Below are positions 44,722 to 52,572 of a DNA stretch of 64,000 nucleotides, piece after piece (within the stretch, counting starts at the first letter, position 1; each line of letters opens with the position of its first letter). The position numbers and the translations under genes are program-made. Source of the stretch: JALYUM01 sp036688685 (GTDB taxonomy: Bacteria > Pseudomonadota > Gammaproteobacteria > Burkholderiales > Burkholderiaceae_D); the NCBI RefSeq assembly GCF_036688685.1, contig NZ_JAQQPS010000020.1, positions 62,001-126,000 of the forward strand, in the 5' to 3' direction. A model generated the notes under the pieces. It saw nothing but the letters and a program-made list of their open reading frames with translations. It searched no databases and was not told the origin of the DNA.

Positions 44722-46275
44722 ATGGCACCCTACGTTAGAATTTCAGCTGGTTTTTGGGGCAATCATCCCCATCTCCCCCTCCTTGAACATTTTTCCACGA
44801 TTGGAGCCGCCATCCGCGCCGACGACCTCCCCTTTGTAAATTCCTTCGCGCAATTGCCGCCGGACTTGTACACCCGCCTGCAGCCGACCCCGCTACCGGC
44901 GCCCTATTTCGTTGCTGCCAGCGCCCGCGCGGCGTCTCTGGTCGGACTCGATGTCGCCACGCTGCAGCAGAGCGACATGGTGGCCGCCTTCAGTGGCAAT
45001 GCAGTCCCTGGCAAGGCGCTGCCGCTGTCGGCCGTGTATTCGGGTCACCAGTTCGGCGTCTGGGCCGGCCAACTGGGCGACGGCCGCGCCATGCTACTGG
45101 GAGAATTGCCCGGCCCGCAAGGCAGGATGGAGTTGCAACTCAAAGGCGCCGGCCTCACGCCGTACTCGCGCATGGGCGACGGCCGCGCCGTGCTGCGCTC
45201 GTCAATCCGGGAATTCCTGTGTTCCGAAGCCATGGCGGCCCTCGGCGTGCCAACCACGCGCGCGCTGGTCATTACTGGCTCGCAGCAAGGCGTGGCCCGC
45301 GAGACCATCGAAACGGCGTCGGTGGTGACCCGCATTGCGCCCAGCTTTGTGCGCTTCGGTTCCTTCGAACACTGGTATCACCGCGACCAGCCGGCACAAC
45401 TCAAGGTGCTGGCCGACTACGTGCTGGCCAATTTTTACCCGGAATTATTAACGGAAGCGAATCCGTACCAGGCTTTGCTGGCCGAGGTCACGCGCCGCAC
45501 CGCGCGCATGATCGCGCACTGGCAAGCCGTCGGCTTCATGCATGGCGTGATGAACACAGACAATATGTCGATCCTCGGCCTGACCCTCGATTACGGTCCA
45601 TTCGGCTTTATGGAAGCGTTCAATCCGGGCCACATCTGCAACCATACCGACCAGCAGGGCCGCTATTCCTACGCCAACCAGCCGCAAGTGGGCCACTGGA
45701 ACTGCTATGCGCTGGGGCAGGCGCTGCTGCCACTGATCGGCGAGGTCGACGAGGTCGAGGCGGCGCTGGACGTCTACCGTCCGGCGTTTTCCGCCGAATT
45801 GCTGCGCCTGCTGCAAGCCAAGCTGGGCTTGACCACCACCGAGCCCGGCGACCAGGACCTGTTCGATGCGATGTTTGCCGCCATGCAGCGCAGCCACGTC
45901 GATTTCACGCAATTCTTCCGCGCCCTGGGCGAGCTCAAACTGGATGAGCCGGCGGGCGACACGCTGCTGCGCGACATGTTCATCGACCGCGACGCTTTCG
46001 ACGCGTGGGCAGCGCGCTACCGCACCCGTTTGCGCCAGGAAAACAGCGTCGACGCCGCCCGCCGCGCTGCCATGCACGCCGTCAACCCCAAATATGTGCT
46101 GCGCAATTACCTGGCCCAGGTGGCCATCGAACAAGCGCAGCAAGGCGATTTTTCCGAGGTCGCCCGGCTGCTGGCCGTGCTCGAGCATCCGTTCGACGAG
46201 CAGCCGGAGCACGCTGCCTACGCCGCGCTGCCGCCCGACTGGGCCCGCCACCTCGAAGTAAGCTGTTCCTCCTAA
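44722..46275 (+). CDS. selO: SelO family protein adenylyltransferase (YdiU)
   Basis: 517 residues from the ATG at 44722. The open frame goes back to 44509 but that part is antisense to the acyl-CoA ligase. Pseudokinase core: YSGHQFGVWAGQLGDGRAML, GRMELQLKGAGLTPYSRMGD, GRAVLRSSIREFLCSEAMAA, VMNTDNMSILGLTLDYGPFG and NHTDQQGRYSYANQPQVGHW. SelO transfers AMP from ATP to Ser/Thr/Tyr of proteins and is linked to redox homeostasis. It precedes msrB by 20 bp, a sensible redox pairing. Exact start uncertain since no clear ribosome site is seen. Confidence 0.9.
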   Translation: MAPYVRISAGFWGNHPHLPLLEHFSTIGAAIRADDLPFVNSFAQLPPDLYTRLQPTPLPAPYFVAASARAASLVGLDVATLQQSDMVAAFSGNAVPGKALPLSAVYSGHQFGVWAGQLGDGRAMLLGELPGPQGRMELQLKGAGLTPYSRMGDGRAVLRSSIREFLCSEAMAALGVPTTRALVITGSQQGVARETIETASVVTRIAPSFVRFGSFEHWYHRDQPAQLKVLADYVLANFYPELLTEANPYQALLAEVTRRTARMIAHWQAVGFMHGVMNTDNMSILGLTLDYGPFGFMEAFNPGHICNHTDQQGRYSYANQPQVGHWNCYALGQALLPLIGEVDEVEAALDVYRPAFSAELLRLLQAKLGLTTTEPGDQDLFDAMFAAMQRSHVDFTQFFRALGELKLDEPAGDTLLRDMFIDRDAFDAWAARYRTRLRQENSVDAARRAAMHAVNPKYVLRNYLAQVAIEQAQQGDFSEVARLLAVLEHPFDEQPEHAAYAALPPDWARHLEVSCSS

Positions 46276-46295
46276 CAACACCGAGAAAGCAAACA

Positions 46296-46694
46296 ATGAC
46301 TGACAAAGTACAAAAGACCGACGCCGAATGGCGTGCCCAGCTCGATGGCATGGAATACCAGGTGACGCGCCACGCGGCCACCGAGCGCGCCTTCACGGGG
46401 CAATACTGGGACCACCACGAACATGGCATCTACACCTGCGTCTGCTGCAACACGCCGCTGTTCGCCTCTGACGCCAAGTTCGATTCCGGTTGCGGCTGGC
46501 CCAGCTATTTCAAGGCGCTCGATTCGGCCAATGTGATCGAAAAAACCGACCGCACCCATGGTATGCTGCGCACCGAAATCATTTGCGCCGTCTGCGACGC
46601 CCACCTGGGACACGTGTTCCCCGACGGCCCGCCGCCGACCGGCTTGCGCTATTGCATCAATTCCGCATCGCTGCGCTTTGACCCGACTGAATAA
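46296..46694 (+). CDS. msrB: peptide methionine-(R)-S-oxide reductase
   Basis: 132 residues, standard for MsrB. Zinc cysteines in YTCVCCNTPLF and ICAVCDAHLGHVF, substrate site FDSGCGWPSYFK and the catalytic Cys in LRYCINSASLRF. It reduces methionine-R-sulfoxide in proteins in the cytosol using thioredoxin. First of the msrB-yciB-bolA-ppiC order typical of the group. An open frame continues 97 codons upstream inside selO, but the ATG at 46296 fits the family. Confidence 0.95.
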   Translation: MTDKVQKTDAEWRAQLDGMEYQVTRHAATERAFTGQYWDHHEHGIYTCVCCNTPLFASDAKFDSGCGWPSYFKALDSANVIEKTDRTHGMLRTEIICAVCDAHLGHVFPDGPPPTGLRYCINSASLRFDPTE

Positions 46695-46712
46695 CCGTTC
46701 CACTGAGGCCGC

Positions 46713-47348
46713 ATGAAAAAACTGCTGTTCGACTACATCCCGCTGATCCTGTTCTTTTTGGTCTACAAGGTCGCCGGCATGCATCCCGAAGCCTCGTACG
46801 CGCTTGCCCAATCATTCCTGGGCCCGCTGGTCGCCGGCACCGGCCTGCTGCCCGACCAGGGCCCGATCATGCTGGCAACCGTGGTCGTCATCGTCGCCAC
46901 GGTGTGCCAGATCCTGTATTTGAAACTGCGCGGCCAGAAAGTCGATGCCATGCTGTGGGTGACCGCATCGATCATCGTCATCATGGGTAGCCTCACCATT
47001 TATTTGCACGATGAAAACTTCATCAAGTGGAAACCCACCATTCTGTATTGGGTAATGGCGCTGATGCTGGCATTCACCCAGTTCGTTTTGAATAAAAACA
47101 TGATGCGCCAGGTAATGGAACAGCAAATCAAGCTGCCCGAGCCGATCTGGGCGCGCCTGGGCCTGGCCTGGATCGTGTTTTTCACGGTGATCGGCGCGAT
47201 CAACCTGGTCGTCGCCTACGTCATTTATGCAGGCAATCTCGACGCCTGGGTGAATTTCAAGGTGTACGGCATCACCGCCCTGTTCTTTGTGTTTATTATC
47301 GGCCAGAGTTTTATGCTGGGTAAATATATGGAAGAGGAAGCGGCATGA
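46713..47348 (+). CDS. yciB: inner membrane-spanning septation protein YciB
   Basis: 211 residues with five hydrophobic helices. It begins MKKLLFDYIPLILFFLVYKV and includes IYLHDENFIKWKPTILYWVM, RLGLAWIVFFTVIGAINLVV and ITALFFVFIIGQSFML, all conserved in YciB/IspZ. Involved in envelope integrity and intracellular septation. The bolA start overlaps its stop (ATGA). Confidence 0.94.
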   Translation: MKKLLFDYIPLILFFLVYKVAGMHPEASYALAQSFLGPLVAGTGLLPDQGPIMLATVVVIVATVCQILYLKLRGQKVDAMLWVTASIIVIMGSLTIYLHDENFIKWKPTILYWVMALMLAFTQFVLNKNMMRQVMEQQIKLPEPIWARLGLAWIVFFTVIGAINLVVAYVIYAGNLDAWVNFKVYGITALFFVFIIGQSFMLGKYMEEEAA

Positions 47349-47647
47349 TTCCCGATAACAGCAAGGAAACCCGTTTCGACCGCATCCGGACATTGCTGCA
47401 GGCGGCCTTGTCGCCCACCGTGCTCGACCTGGTGGATGAATCGCACCTGCACGCCGGCCACGCCGGCGCCGCCTCGGGCGGCAGCCATTATCGTTTGACG
47501 ATCGTTGCCCCGGCATTCGCGGGGCTTAGCCTCGTCAGGCGCCATCGTCTGGTGTATGATTCTGTGCACTTAATGATGCAGCACGAGATACATGCTTTGG
47601 CCATTAGTGCTTTGACGCCGGAACAACACGCCGCCAAAGCAGACTAG
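47345..47647 (+). CDS. BolA family protein
   Basis: 100 residues: RFDRIRTLLQAALSPTVLDL, DESHLHAGHAGAASGGSHYR and FAGLSLVRRHRLVYDSVHLM with the conserved helix, then EIHALAISALTPEQ. BolA proteins pair with monothiol glutaredoxins in Fe-S/iron handling. The position between yciB and parvulin genes is standard for betaproteobacteria. It overlaps yciB by 4 nt. Confidence 0.9.
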   Translation: MIPDNSKETRFDRIRTLLQAALSPTVLDLVDESHLHAGHAGAASGGSHYRLTIVAPAFAGLSLVRRHRLVYDSVHLMMQHEIHALAISALTPEQHAAKAD

Positions 47648-47759
47648 TCCGGACTGTATTTTGATTTTCAGCAAGTCTTAAGAAATTTGATTGATCATCT
47701 TGAAACGCGTCTTTCAATTGACCTATCCACGTTCAAGCAATTTTACCCAGGAATGAAAC

Positions 47760-48539
47760 ATGACTTTTAAGCCAGCCCGCTTGCTGTTAGCCCTGATCGC
47801 TGTCGCTGCCGCGCCTGCATTCGCGCAAAACCTCGCCGTTGTCAACGGCAAGGCGATCCCATCGTCGCGCCTTGATGCTGTCGTCAAGCAAGTTGTTGCC
47901 CAAGGCCAGCAACCGGATTCGCCGCAATTGCGCGAAGCCGTCAAGAAAGACCTGATTTCCCGTGAAGTGCTGATGCAGGAAGCGCTCAAGCAAGGCTACG
48001 ACAAGAACACCGACGTCAAGGCGCAGCTCGAAAACGCCCGCCAGGCCATCGTGATCAACGCCCTGGCGCGTGATTTCGTTGCCAAGAACCCGGTCAAGGA
48101 TGCCGACATCAAGGCCGAGTACGACAAATTCAAGGCCCAGGCCGGCGACAAGGAATACCACGTGCGCCACATCCTGTTCGCAACCGATGCCGACGCGAAG
48201 GCTGGCATTGTCAAGCTGAAGGCTGGCACCAAGTTCGAAGAGCTGGCCAAGCAATCGAAAGACCAGGGCACTGCCAACAATGGCGGCGACCTCGACTGGG
48301 CAGTACCATCGTCGTTCCCGAAAGAGTTCAGCGATGCGTTTGTCAAACTGCAAAAAGGCGCAATCACCGATACGCCAGTGCAGACTGCAAACGGTTTTCA
48401 CGTGATCAAACTGGACGACACCCGTGCCGCCAAGATCCCGACCCTGGAAGAAGTGAAGCCGCAGATCTCCGAGACGCTGCAGCAGCGCAAGCTGCAGGCC
48501 TTCCAGGATGAAATGGTCAAAAAGGCCAAGGTACAGTAA
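47760..48539 (+). CDS. periplasmic parvulin-type peptidyl-prolyl isomerase, copy 1
   Basis: 259 residues. Signal MTFKPARLLLALIAVAAAPA ending FAQN. SurA-like N-terminal helices are followed by a rotamase domain from about 130: EYHVRHILFATDADAKAGIV, KFEELAKQSKDQGTANNGGD, LDWAVPSSFPKEFSDAFVKL and TANGFHVIKLDDTRAAK. It assists folding of outer-membrane proteins. AGGAAT precedes the ATG. The next gene is a close paralogue; downstream a terminator hairpin follows. Confidence 0.92.
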   Translation: MTFKPARLLLALIAVAAAPAFAQNLAVVNGKAIPSSRLDAVVKQVVAQGQQPDSPQLREAVKKDLISREVLMQEALKQGYDKNTDVKAQLENARQAIVINALARDFVAKNPVKDADIKAEYDKFKAQAGDKEYHVRHILFATDADAKAGIVKLKAGTKFEELAKQSKDQGTANNGGDLDWAVPSSFPKEFSDAFVKLQKGAITDTPVQTANGFHVIKLDDTRAAKIPTLEEVKPQISETLQQRKLQAFQDEMVKKAKVQ

Positions 48540-48583
48540 GATAATCGAACCGTACCCGCCGGCGCTTACCCGCGCCGGCATGC

Positions 48584-48604
48584 GTCGCCAGTCTGGCGAC
48601 TTTT
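48584..48604 (+). terminator. terminator hairpin between the two parvulin genes
   Basis: GTCGCCA, loop GTC, TGGCGAC, then TTTT (48601-48604). A second inverted repeat, GCCGGCGC/GCGCCGGC at about 48558-48579, lies just before it. Partial termination would separate expression of the two paralogues. Confidence 0.7.
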
Positions 48605-48624
48605 CGCGTTTATATAGGATCTGA

Positions 48625-49404
48625 ATGATGATTTTGAAGCCCGCTCGCCTGATGTTCGCCCTGCTCGCCATCGCCGCTGCCCCAGCCTTTGCACAAAACG
48701 TGGCAACCGTGAATGGCAAGCCAATTCCTGCGTCCAAAGTCGACCAGGTCGTCAAACAAGTCGTCGCCCAAGGTAAAGGTACCGACGGCCCGCAACTGCG
48801 CGACGCCATCAAGAAAGACCTGATCGGCCGCGAAGTGCTGATCCAGGAAGCCGACAAACAAGGCATGGGCAACCGCGCCGATGTCAAGGCTGCCCTCGAC
48901 AATGCCCGCCAGAGCATCATCATCAATGCGATGCTGGCTGATTATGTCAAGAAAAACCCGGTCAAGGATGCCGATATCAAGGCCGAGTACGACAAGTACA
49001 AGGCACAGGTTGGCACCACCGAATACCACGCCCGCCACATCCTGGTGAAAACCGAAGATGAAGCCAAGGCGATCATCGTCAAGCTCAAAGGCGGCGCCAA
49101 GTTCGAAGAACTGGCCAAAGGTTCGCTGGACGGTTCCGCTGCCAATGGCGGCGACCTCGACTGGGCTAGCCCTGCTTCCTACGTGCCTGAATTCTCGAAA
49201 GCCATGGTCGCCCTGAAAAAAGGCGAAATCACCCAGATGCCGGTGCAGTCGCAATTCGGTTTCCACGTCATCAAGCTGGAAGACACCCGCGCTGCCAAAG
49301 TGCCGGCGTTTGAAGAAGTCAAACAGCAAGTGGCCGAACAACTCCAACAGCGCAAGCTGGCGACGTTCCGCGAAGAGTTGATGAAGAAAGCAAAGATTCA
49401 GTAA
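48625..49404 (+). CDS. periplasmic parvulin-type peptidyl-prolyl isomerase, copy 2
   Basis: 259 residues, same length as copy 1 and similar throughout. Signal MMILKPARLMFALLAIAAAP ending FAQN; KKDLIGREVLIQEADKQGMG; rotamase domain EYHARHILVKTEDEAKAIIV, KFEELAKGSLDGSAANGGDL, WASPASYVPEFSKAMVALKK, SQFGFHVIKLEDTRAAK. It arose by tandem duplication. Two ATGs (48625, 48628) are possible starts. Ends in a strong terminator. Confidence 0.92.
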   Translation: MMILKPARLMFALLAIAAAPAFAQNVATVNGKPIPASKVDQVVKQVVAQGKGTDGPQLRDAIKKDLIGREVLIQEADKQGMGNRADVKAALDNARQSIIINAMLADYVKKNPVKDADIKAEYDKYKAQVGTTEYHARHILVKTEDEAKAIIVKLKGGAKFEELAKGSLDGSAANGGDLDWASPASYVPEFSKAMVALKKGEITQMPVQSQFGFHVIKLEDTRAAKVPAFEEVKQQVAEQLQQRKLATFREELMKKAKIQ

Positions 49405-49418
49405 TCGAATCGTTGCAT

Positions 49419-49452
49419 GAAAAAAGCGCTTCCGAGGAAGCGCTTTTTCTTT
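49419..49452 (+). terminator. rho-independent terminator after the parvulin pair
   Basis: AAAAAAGCGCTTCC, loop GA, GGAAGCGCTTTTTCTTT: perfect 9-bp stem with T-tract, also A-rich on the left, so bidirectional between the parvulin gene and convergent ilvD. Confidence 0.92.
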
Positions 49453-49463
49453 GGGCAGAACGA

Positions 49464-51329
49464 TCAGCGCTTCAATTGCGCCAGGTCGCGCACCGCACCG
49501 CGATCTGCCGACGTTGTGAGTGCCGCATACGCCTGCAGTGCCTGCGACACGTAACGCACGCGCCCGGTTGGCAACCACGCCTCGGCGCCCAGCGCTTCCA
49601 TGGCGGCACGGCGGTGCGCCAGGGTCTCGACTGTCACGCGCAGGTTGATGGTGCGCGCCGGGATGTCGATATCGATCATGTCGCCCTCTTCCACCAGTCC
49701 GATCGCGCCGCCCTCGGCCGCTTCCGGCGAGGCGTGACCGATCACCAGTCCCGATGAGCCACCCGAAAAGCGCCCGTCGGTGAACAGCGCGCACTTCTTG
49801 CCGAGGCCCTTCGATTTGATGTAGGAGGTCGGATACAGCATCTCCTGCATTCCCGGCCCGCCCTTCGGTCCCTCGTAGCGGATCACCACGACATCGCCCT
49901 CGACCACCTGGTCGCCCAGGATCGCCTCGACCGCCGCGTCCTGGCTCGAGAACACGCGCGCGCGGCCCGAGAACACCAGGATGCTGTCGTCCACGCCCGC
50001 AGTCTTGACGATGCAGCCCTTCTCGGCGATGTTCCCGTACAGGACCGCCAGGCCGCCATCCTGCGAATAAGCGTGGGCCTTGTCGCGGATGCAGCCGGTG
50101 CTGCGGTCGAGGTCATTCGCCTCGAACCGCTCGGACTGCGAAAATGCGACCTGGGTCGGCACGCCGCCTGGCGCTGCCCGATAAAGTTTGTGGACGGCCT
50201 GGTCATCGCTCACCGCCACGTCGTACTTCGCAATCGCGGCGCCCATGGTCGGGCTGTGTACGGTCGGCAGCGAGGTATCCAGCAAGCCGGCCCGGGCCAG
50301 TTCGCCGAGGATCGAAAAAATGCCGCCGGCGCGGTGCACGTCTTCGATGTGATATTTATCGGTCATCGGGGCGACCTTGCACAGGCAGGGTACCTTGCGC
50401 GAGATGCGGTCGATATCGGCCATCGTGAACGCCACTTCTGCTTCGTGCGCGGCGGCCAGCAGGTGCAACACGGTGTTGGTGGAGCCGCCCATCGACACGT
50501 CCAGCGCCATCGCGTTCTCGAACGCTTCCTTGGTGGCGATGGAGCGCGGCAGCACCGAGTAATCGTCCTGCTCGTAGTGGCGTTTCGCGATCTCGACGAT
50601 CAGCCGGCCAGCGCCGAGGAACAGTTCCTTGCGGTCGCTGTGGGTGGCGACGACCGTGCCATTGCCCGGCAGCGACAGGCCGAGCGCCTCGGTCAGGCAG
50701 TTCATCGAGTTCGCCGTGAACATGCCAGAGCACGAACCGCAGGTGGGACAGGCCGCGCGCTCGATCTCGGCCACGTCGGCATCCGACACATTCGCGTCGC
50801 CGGCCTTGATCATCGCATCGATTAAATCGAGCTTGATGATTTTGCGTTCGTTCCCCACCACCTTGACCACCCGCCCCGCTTCCATCGGCCCGCCCGAGAC
50901 GAACACTACCGGAATATTCAGGCGCATCGCGGCCATCAGCATGCCGGGCGTGATCTTGTCGCAGTTCGAGATGCAGACCATCGCGTCGGCGCAGTGCGCA
51001 TTGACCATATACTCGACCGAGTCGGCGATCAGGTCGCGCGACGGCAGAGAATACAGCATGCCGCCGTGGCCCATGGCGATGCCGTCGTCGACCGCGATCG
51101 TATTGAATTCTTTCGCCACGCCGCCGTGCGCTTCGATCTCGCGCGCAACCAGTTGGCCGAGGTCTTTCAGGTGCACGTGACCGGGCACGAACTGGGTGAA
51201 CGAGTTGACCACGGCGATGATCGGTTTGCTGTCGAAGTCGCCGTCCTTCATGCCGGTGGCGCGCCACAGGGCACGGGCGCCGGCCATATTGCGGCCCTGG
51301 GTGGTGGTATGGGAACGATAGGTGGGCAT
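49464..51329 (-). CDS. ilvD: dihydroxy-acid dehydratase
   Basis: 621 residues from MPTYRSHTTTQGRNMAGARA, near the 616 of E. coli IlvD; GGAG is 6 nt upstream, and the longer frame (51395) is rejected. Cluster/substrate motifs: CISNCDKITPGMLMAAMRLN, ACPTCGSCSGMFTANSMNCL, GGSTNTVLHLLAAAHEAEVA, YEGPKGGPGMQEMLYPTSYI and TDGRFSGGSSGLVIGHASPE. Fe-S enzyme of branched-chain amino acid synthesis converting 2,3-dihydroxy acids to 2-oxo acids. Confidence 0.97.
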   Translation of the reverse strand: MPTYRSHTTTQGRNMAGARALWRATGMKDGDFDSKPIIAVVNSFTQFVPGHVHLKDLGQLVAREIEAHGGVAKEFNTIAVDDGIAMGHGGMLYSLPSRDLIADSVEYMVNAHCADAMVCISNCDKITPGMLMAAMRLNIPVVFVSGGPMEAGRVVKVVGNERKIIKLDLIDAMIKAGDANVSDADVAEIERAACPTCGSCSGMFTANSMNCLTEALGLSLPGNGTVVATHSDRKELFLGAGRLIVEIAKRHYEQDDYSVLPRSIATKEAFENAMALDVSMGGSTNTVLHLLAAAHEAEVAFTMADIDRISRKVPCLCKVAPMTDKYHIEDVHRAGGIFSILGELARAGLLDTSLPTVHSPTMGAAIAKYDVAVSDDQAVHKLYRAAPGGVPTQVAFSQSERFEANDLDRSTGCIRDKAHAYSQDGGLAVLYGNIAEKGCIVKTAGVDDSILVFSGRARVFSSQDAAVEAILGDQVVEGDVVVIRYEGPKGGPGMQEMLYPTSYIKSKGLGKKCALFTDGRFSGGSSGLVIGHASPEAAEGGAIGLVEEGDMIDIDIPARTINLRVTVETLAHRRAAMEALGAEAWLPTGRVRYVSQALQAYAALTTSADRGAVRDLAQLKR

Positions 51330-51391
51330 GACAGTCTCCGGAAACGAGGAAGGAACAAGCATAGCAGCGTGAGGCCTGCGCGCGGATTTGT

Positions 51392-51408
51392 CCAATATCG
51401 CTTATTGG
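51392..51408. promoter_or_regulatory. palindrome CCAATA-N5-TATTGG upstream of ilvD
   Basis: A perfect 6+6 inverted repeat with a 5-bp spacer (TCGCT), about 65 bp upstream of the ilvD ATG, in an otherwise AT-rich divergent gap. It has the size of a regulator half-site pair (LysR- or TetR-like). No regulator gene is adjacent. Confidence 0.5.
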
Positions 51409-51555
51409 CCCCTGTAAGTCGCGCTACATATCACCAGAATATAAATAAATGGTGGTGGATATCAGCATTTTTTCAAAAGATAATTCCTTTGAGAAATTCC
51501 ATCGTGCATTGGATACTGTGCAGCTTCTCCCCTTCGTTCAATCAAGACACTGCTT

Positions 51556-52527
51556 ATGAACCAACGCGCGCAACAGTTCCTCGATACCTACGCAGCCGGG
51601 CGCATCATCGACGGTGGCTGGCTGTATCCGCTTCAGTTGGCGCAAACCCGGCTCGACCAGACTGATGATGGGCTGGATCGACTCGACATCCTGCTCGACG
51701 CGATCACCGAGCACGCCCACCCGACCGCGCAGGATATCCAGCAAACACCACAAGGCCGCAACTTCTGCGCCTTGATTGCGTACCATCTGATCGACGTCGT
51801 GCGCCGCCGCACCGGCGCCATGTTCGAATGGTACGACCGGGCCGCCGCGCTACGGATTTTGCCGCAAGGCACGCAGATACCGGATGCGCCGTACACGCAA
51901 ATGGTGGCCTATGCGCGCAATCACGGCGCGGTGCTGCTGCCGCTCGACTGGATCGAAGAGCGCTTGCTCGGCAGCGGCAACAAACTGCGTGCCCGTCATC
52001 ACGTGGCCAACCTAATTGAGACGATCGAGCGCAATGGGCCCGCCGTGTGGTGGACCGGCATGGATGCCGTCGGACGTATCGCTGCGTGGCAAATGATGAT
52101 CGCCGCGAATGGTGGCCCGGTCACCCCCTTGCGACTGAGCGCAAACGCGCCAACGTCATGGCTCGGCTCAGCGGCCGACGACGTTGCCGACACACTTGCG
52201 CATGGCGCCCGCCTGTTGGAGCAGAATCCCGAGGGCGCGATGTGGCAAGTATTTGCCTATGACGGTCTGGTCGATCTGCAGGAAGGACGACAGGACGCCA
52301 TCATGGTCGTGCTCCATACCTACGGCCACGCGCCACTGCGGGTGAAAATCGCGTTCTCCTATCGACCAGCCAAAGTCTTTCGCAAGTTTGCCATTCTGCC
52401 GCCGCTTGTGCGTGAAATGAATATGGCGCAGGAGAAGATCGGCATGCTGAACGGCGCCATGAAGCGCGGCATCGACAGCATCCGCTGGCCATCCGGGCTC
52501 ACCTGGGACGAGCTAAGCGCGCCATGA
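51556..52527 (+). CDS. hypothetical protein
   Basis: 323 residues from MNQRAQQFLDTYAAGRIIDG. No signal peptide or membrane segments. Segments such as QNPEGAMWQVFAYDGLVDLQ, MVVLHTYGHAPLRVKIAFSY and RPAKVFRKFAILPPLVREMN suggest a cytosolic alpha/beta protein. I recognise no family. Codon use is that of the genome, and it has a strong terminator of its own, so it is a real gene. It is divergent from ilvD and may share the 51392 palindrome. Confidence 0.75.
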   Translation: MNQRAQQFLDTYAAGRIIDGGWLYPLQLAQTRLDQTDDGLDRLDILLDAITEHAHPTAQDIQQTPQGRNFCALIAYHLIDVVRRRTGAMFEWYDRAAALRILPQGTQIPDAPYTQMVAYARNHGAVLLPLDWIEERLLGSGNKLRARHHVANLIETIERNGPAVWWTGMDAVGRIAAWQMMIAANGGPVTPLRLSANAPTSWLGSAADDVADTLAHGARLLEQNPEGAMWQVFAYDGLVDLQEGRQDAIMVVLHTYGHAPLRVKIAFSYRPAKVFRKFAILPPLVREMNMAQEKIGMLNGAMKRGIDSIRWPSGLTWDELSAP

Positions 52528-52558
52528 AAAAAGCGCCCGGACCAGGGCGCTTTTTTTA
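52527..52558. terminator. bidirectional rho-independent terminator
   Basis: AAAAAAGCGCCC, loop GGACCA, GGGCGCTTTTTTT: perfect stem with A/T runs on both sides, between the convergent hypothetical gene and purL. Confidence 0.92.
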
Positions 52559-52572
52559 TCGCATATCTGCAA

